A DNA stretch of 6,754 nucleotides from Chloroflexota bacterium (GTDB lineage: Bacteria > Chloroflexota > Anaerolineae > Anaerolineales > JACQED01): positions 1-6,754 of the forward strand of contig JACQED010000614.1 in the NCBI GenBank assembly GCA_016200785.1, read 5' to 3'. Positions 5,118 through 6,754 of this stretch are shown piece by piece. How positions within the stretch are numbered: position 1 is the first letter of the stretch; every line of letters starts with the position of its first letter. Both the position numbers and the translations under genes were made by a program. The notes beneath the pieces are model-generated. The model searched no databases and was not told the DNA's origin. It worked only from the letters and a program-made list of their open reading frames with translations.

Positions 5118-6590
5118 TCAATCGCCGAACACCGCCAGAACGATGCGCGGCGTGATCAACACTTCGACCAGCGCCGCGCCCACGAGCATCGGCAGGACCA
5201 GGCCCAGGCCGATCTTGAGCCAATCGGCCAGCGCCGCCAGCCAGGCCTCGCTCAGCGACTTGTTCGGCGGCGGGGCGACGACACTCGCCCCCAATCGCAG
5301 TATTGCGCCGCCGATCAGAATGGCAGCCGGAATCTCCAGAATACCGTGCGGCACAACGAACGCGGCGAGGAACAGCCACGGGCTGTAGCCCGCCGCGCCG
5401 GCCGAAGCGGCGAAGTAACCGGCCAACCCGAGCGGGAGCATGAGCGCGACGACGGCCATCACGCCGAAACTGAAGATGCCTAGCAGAGTGGCCAGCGCCA
5501 CGGCCCTCAGGTTTTGCAGCACGACGAAGAGGACGCCATTCGCGGAGAACAATCCGAAGCGCGCCAGCCGGTCGGTGAAATCGTTGGTAATCGAGTTCAA
5601 CGGGATAGCATTCGCCGGCAACGGAAAGGCGCGCGCCTCCACCGCGCCGACGATCATCCCCGCCGCGAGCGCCAGCGCCATAAACAGGCAGGGGATGGCA
5701 ATGCGGCGAAGCGCGCCGGCAACCTCGAAACGATACCAGTCCACGAACCTGTAAGGGACACCTTTGTGGCTTCCCACATCGACCGCGCCGAGAAATTCAC
5801 GCCTCAGCGTGCGCCACGCGGCCAACAAGTTGAGTTCATCAATATCGCGGCCGAGAAGTTCTTCGCGATTGAAGAGGTGCACACCCATACGGATGAGCAA
5901 AACGTCTACGAGCAGCAACCCAGCGATCACCCACCACAGGACGTTGTAGGCGCCCCAAAACATGATCAGGCTCTCGCCCTGCACGAGCAGGGCCATCGGG
6001 ATGATGACAAAACTGGCGAGGAGATTCGCCGCGCGCACGGAGGTCGTCTGCGACGAGATCACCACTGCCGCGCTGACCATGACGATCGCCTGCACGGTGG
6101 TGAGTGTGACGATCTGGGCAAGCAGGATGGGGGTCGGCGTCCAACCGATGGTGAAGTACAGCCCGGCGAGGTAGACGCCGATGCCGAGGTACGACGCCAG
6201 AAGCGGAGGCAACATTGCCGCCAGCGTCTTGCCGAGGTAGAGTTGCATGTTCGACAGCGGCGTGGACAACAGCGGCTCGAGGCTGTGACGTTCCTTTTCG
6301 CCGACGAAACTCTCCAGCGCAATCACCAACGACACCGAGATGGGGAAGAAGCCGACGACCATCAACAGAAACGGGATCAGGCGTTCGCTAATAATAGGCG
6401 CGCCGTAACGCTCGACGAAACCTACCGCCTGCTTCGCGGTGAAGTCCATCAACAGAGGAAAAAACAGCGTGAGTGTTACGACCGGAACGATGATGCGCCA
6501 GTCGCGGATTTGATCGCGCACCTCTCGCCGCGTGACGATCAGCGCGCGCGACAACGTGAAGCGGGGAGCGGAGAGGCTGAGGGAGGACAT
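5118..6590 (-). CDS. ABC-2 type permease fused to a SpoIIM-like (DUF95) domain
   Basis: A 490-residue polytopic membrane protein. The N-terminal half (about 1-240) is an ABC-2/NatB-like permease: amphipathic entry helix ALIVTRREVRDQIRDW (16-31), hydrophobic segments near 32-50, 71-92, 122-146, 155-179, 187-206 and 209-233, and the coupling segment GEKERHSLEPLLSTPLS (97-113). A soluble linker (about 240-290) follows. The C-terminal half (about 290-480) has hydrophobic segments near 294-316, 350-372, 374-396, 403-430 and 456-478. It carries SpoIIM/DUF95 features including N351-G in the first loop region and PHGILEIPAAILIGGA (414-429). The ATPase gene directly upstream is its presumed partner, and cargo is unknown. 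The ATG at 6590 is chosen because the frame further upstream (to 6737) overlaps the ATPase gene and encodes repeat-derived sequence. No good ribosome site precedes 6590, so the start is moderately sure. Confidence 0.85.
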   Translation of the reverse strand: MSSLSLSAPRFTLSRALIVTRREVRDQIRDWRIIVPVVTLTLFFPLLMDFTAKQAVGFVERYGAPIISERLIPFLLMVVGFFPISVSLVIALESFVGEKERHSLEPLLSTPLSNMQLYLGKTLAAMLPPLLASYLGIGVYLAGLYFTIGWTPTPILLAQIVTLTTVQAIVMVSAAVVISSQTTSVRAANLLASFVIIPMALLVQGESLIMFWGAYNVLWWVIAGLLLVDVLLIRMGVHLFNREELLGRDIDELNLLAAWRTLRREFLGAVDVGSHKGVPYRFVDWYRFEVAGALRRIAIPCLFMALALAAGMIVGAVEARAFPLPANAIPLNSITNDFTDRLARFGLFSANGVLFVVLQNLRAVALATLLGIFSFGVMAVVALMLPLGLAGYFAASAGAAGYSPWLFLAAFVVPHGILEIPAAILIGGAILRLGASVVAPPPNKSLSEAWLAALADWLKIGLGLVLPMLVGAALVEVLITPRIVLAVFGD

Positions 6591-6607
6591 AGGGATCAGG
6601 ACACAAA

Positions 6608-6656
6608 GGATGCAGGATGCAAGATGCAGGCTATGCATCCTGTATCCTGCATCATG
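6608..6656. repeat. Heptamer-built hairpin at the ABC ATPase/permease junction
   Basis: On the + strand the left arm units are GGATGCA (6608-6614), GGATGCA (6615-6621) and AGATGCA (6622-6628); the right arm units are CATCCTG (6636-6642), TATCCTG (6643-6649) and CATCATG (6650-6656). Bases 6609-6627 pair with 6635-6653 in a 19-bp stem with one G-T wobble (6619/6643) and one mismatch (6622/6640), around a 7-base loop. Read on the - strand, the TGA stop of the ATPase gene (6654-6652) lies inside the first unit. The permease ATG (6590) is 18 bases beyond the element. There is no T tract. Confidence 0.88.
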
Positions 6657-6754
6657 TAGAGACCACCTGCAAGTATACGTCCTCCAGACTTCGCGGAACT
6701 TCGGCCAGAGTGACGACAGGAACGCGCTGATCGGCAAGGCGTTGGAGGATGAGC
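6652..6754 (-). CDS. ABC transporter ATP-binding protein (C-terminal 33 codons, partial)
   Basis: On the - strand, the frame beginning at 6753 reads 33 residues to a TGA at 6654-6652. It ends in EVPRSLEDVYLQVVST, the usual C-terminal signature of ABC-2-type exporter ATPases (a SLEDVYL-like segment close to the end of the protein). The catalytic Walker A, Walker B and signature motifs lie outside the window. It immediately precedes the ABC-2 permease gene on the same strand, which supports the assignment as the transporter's ATPase subunit. The fragment is too short to predict cargo. Confidence 0.8.
   Translation of the reverse strand, partial: LILQRLADQRVPVVTLAEVPRSLEDVYLQVVST

Noticed and set aside
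5514..6659. Long + strand open frame (381 codons) opposite the permease gene
   Set aside because: The product is hydrophilic, rich in His, Gln and Arg, and has no recognisable domain. It mirrors the codon pattern of the clear membrane protein on the other strand. It is a GC-rich antisense shadow.
6591..6737. Longer permease start at 6737 on the - strand
   Set aside because: It would overlap the ABC ATPase gene in another frame, and the added residues are encoded partly by the hairpin repeat. The ATG at 6590 is followed directly by a typical permease N-terminus.

Overview
The window is GC-rich, densely coding bacterial DNA with short gene gaps and no RNA genes, transposases, phage genes or CRISPR arrays. 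Partner-switch sigma regulators, a lone cyclic-nucleotide-binding protein, an ABC-2/SpoIIM membrane fusion and abundant small palindromic repeats would suit a Chloroflexota-type (Anaerolineae-like) bacterium. That placement is an inference from gene style, not from a marker gene.

Left block, + strand, 1-3425. A truncated RsbW/SpoIIAB-type anti-sigma kinase is followed by two tandem STAS-domain anti-sigma antagonists (354-713 and 796-1149). Next come a conserved protein of unknown function with a weak DUF1990-like look (1203-1946) and a CrtI/PYROXD2-like FAD oxidoreductase (1950-3425). The genes are co-directional and closely spaced, so one transcript is plausible. The first three form a classic phosphorylation-controlled switch: the kinase phosphorylates a Ser in each STAS protein, and the unphosphorylated STAS protein pulls the kinase off its target.

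Middle block, + strand, 3426-4222. A candidate sigma70-type promoter drives a single-domain cyclic-nucleotide-binding protein without a DNA-binding domain (3520-3969). A small unrecognised protein follows (4007-4222). A hairpin with T-rich flanks on both sides (about 4297-4335) separates this block from the convergent genes.

Right block, - strand, 6754-4334. In transcription order it holds the last 33 codons of an ABC transporter ATPase (6754-6652), an ABC-2 permease fused to a SpoIIM-like domain (6590-5118) and an RNase Z-like metallo-beta-lactamase-fold hydrolase (5092-4334). It looks like an operon whose promoter lies outside the window.

The most unusual structure is a set of intercistronic hairpins built from 7-base units. 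At three gene junctions (703-744, 1932-1993, 6608-6656) tandem heptamers on one arm face their reverse complements on the other. Each site uses a different heptamer, and in each the repeat supplies the TGA stop of the upstream gene. A weaker partial case lies at 1166-1186. A fourth, non-heptad palindromic element (3286-3329) sits in frame inside the oxidoreductase gene and encodes about 15 residues just before its conserved C-terminal FAD-binding motif.
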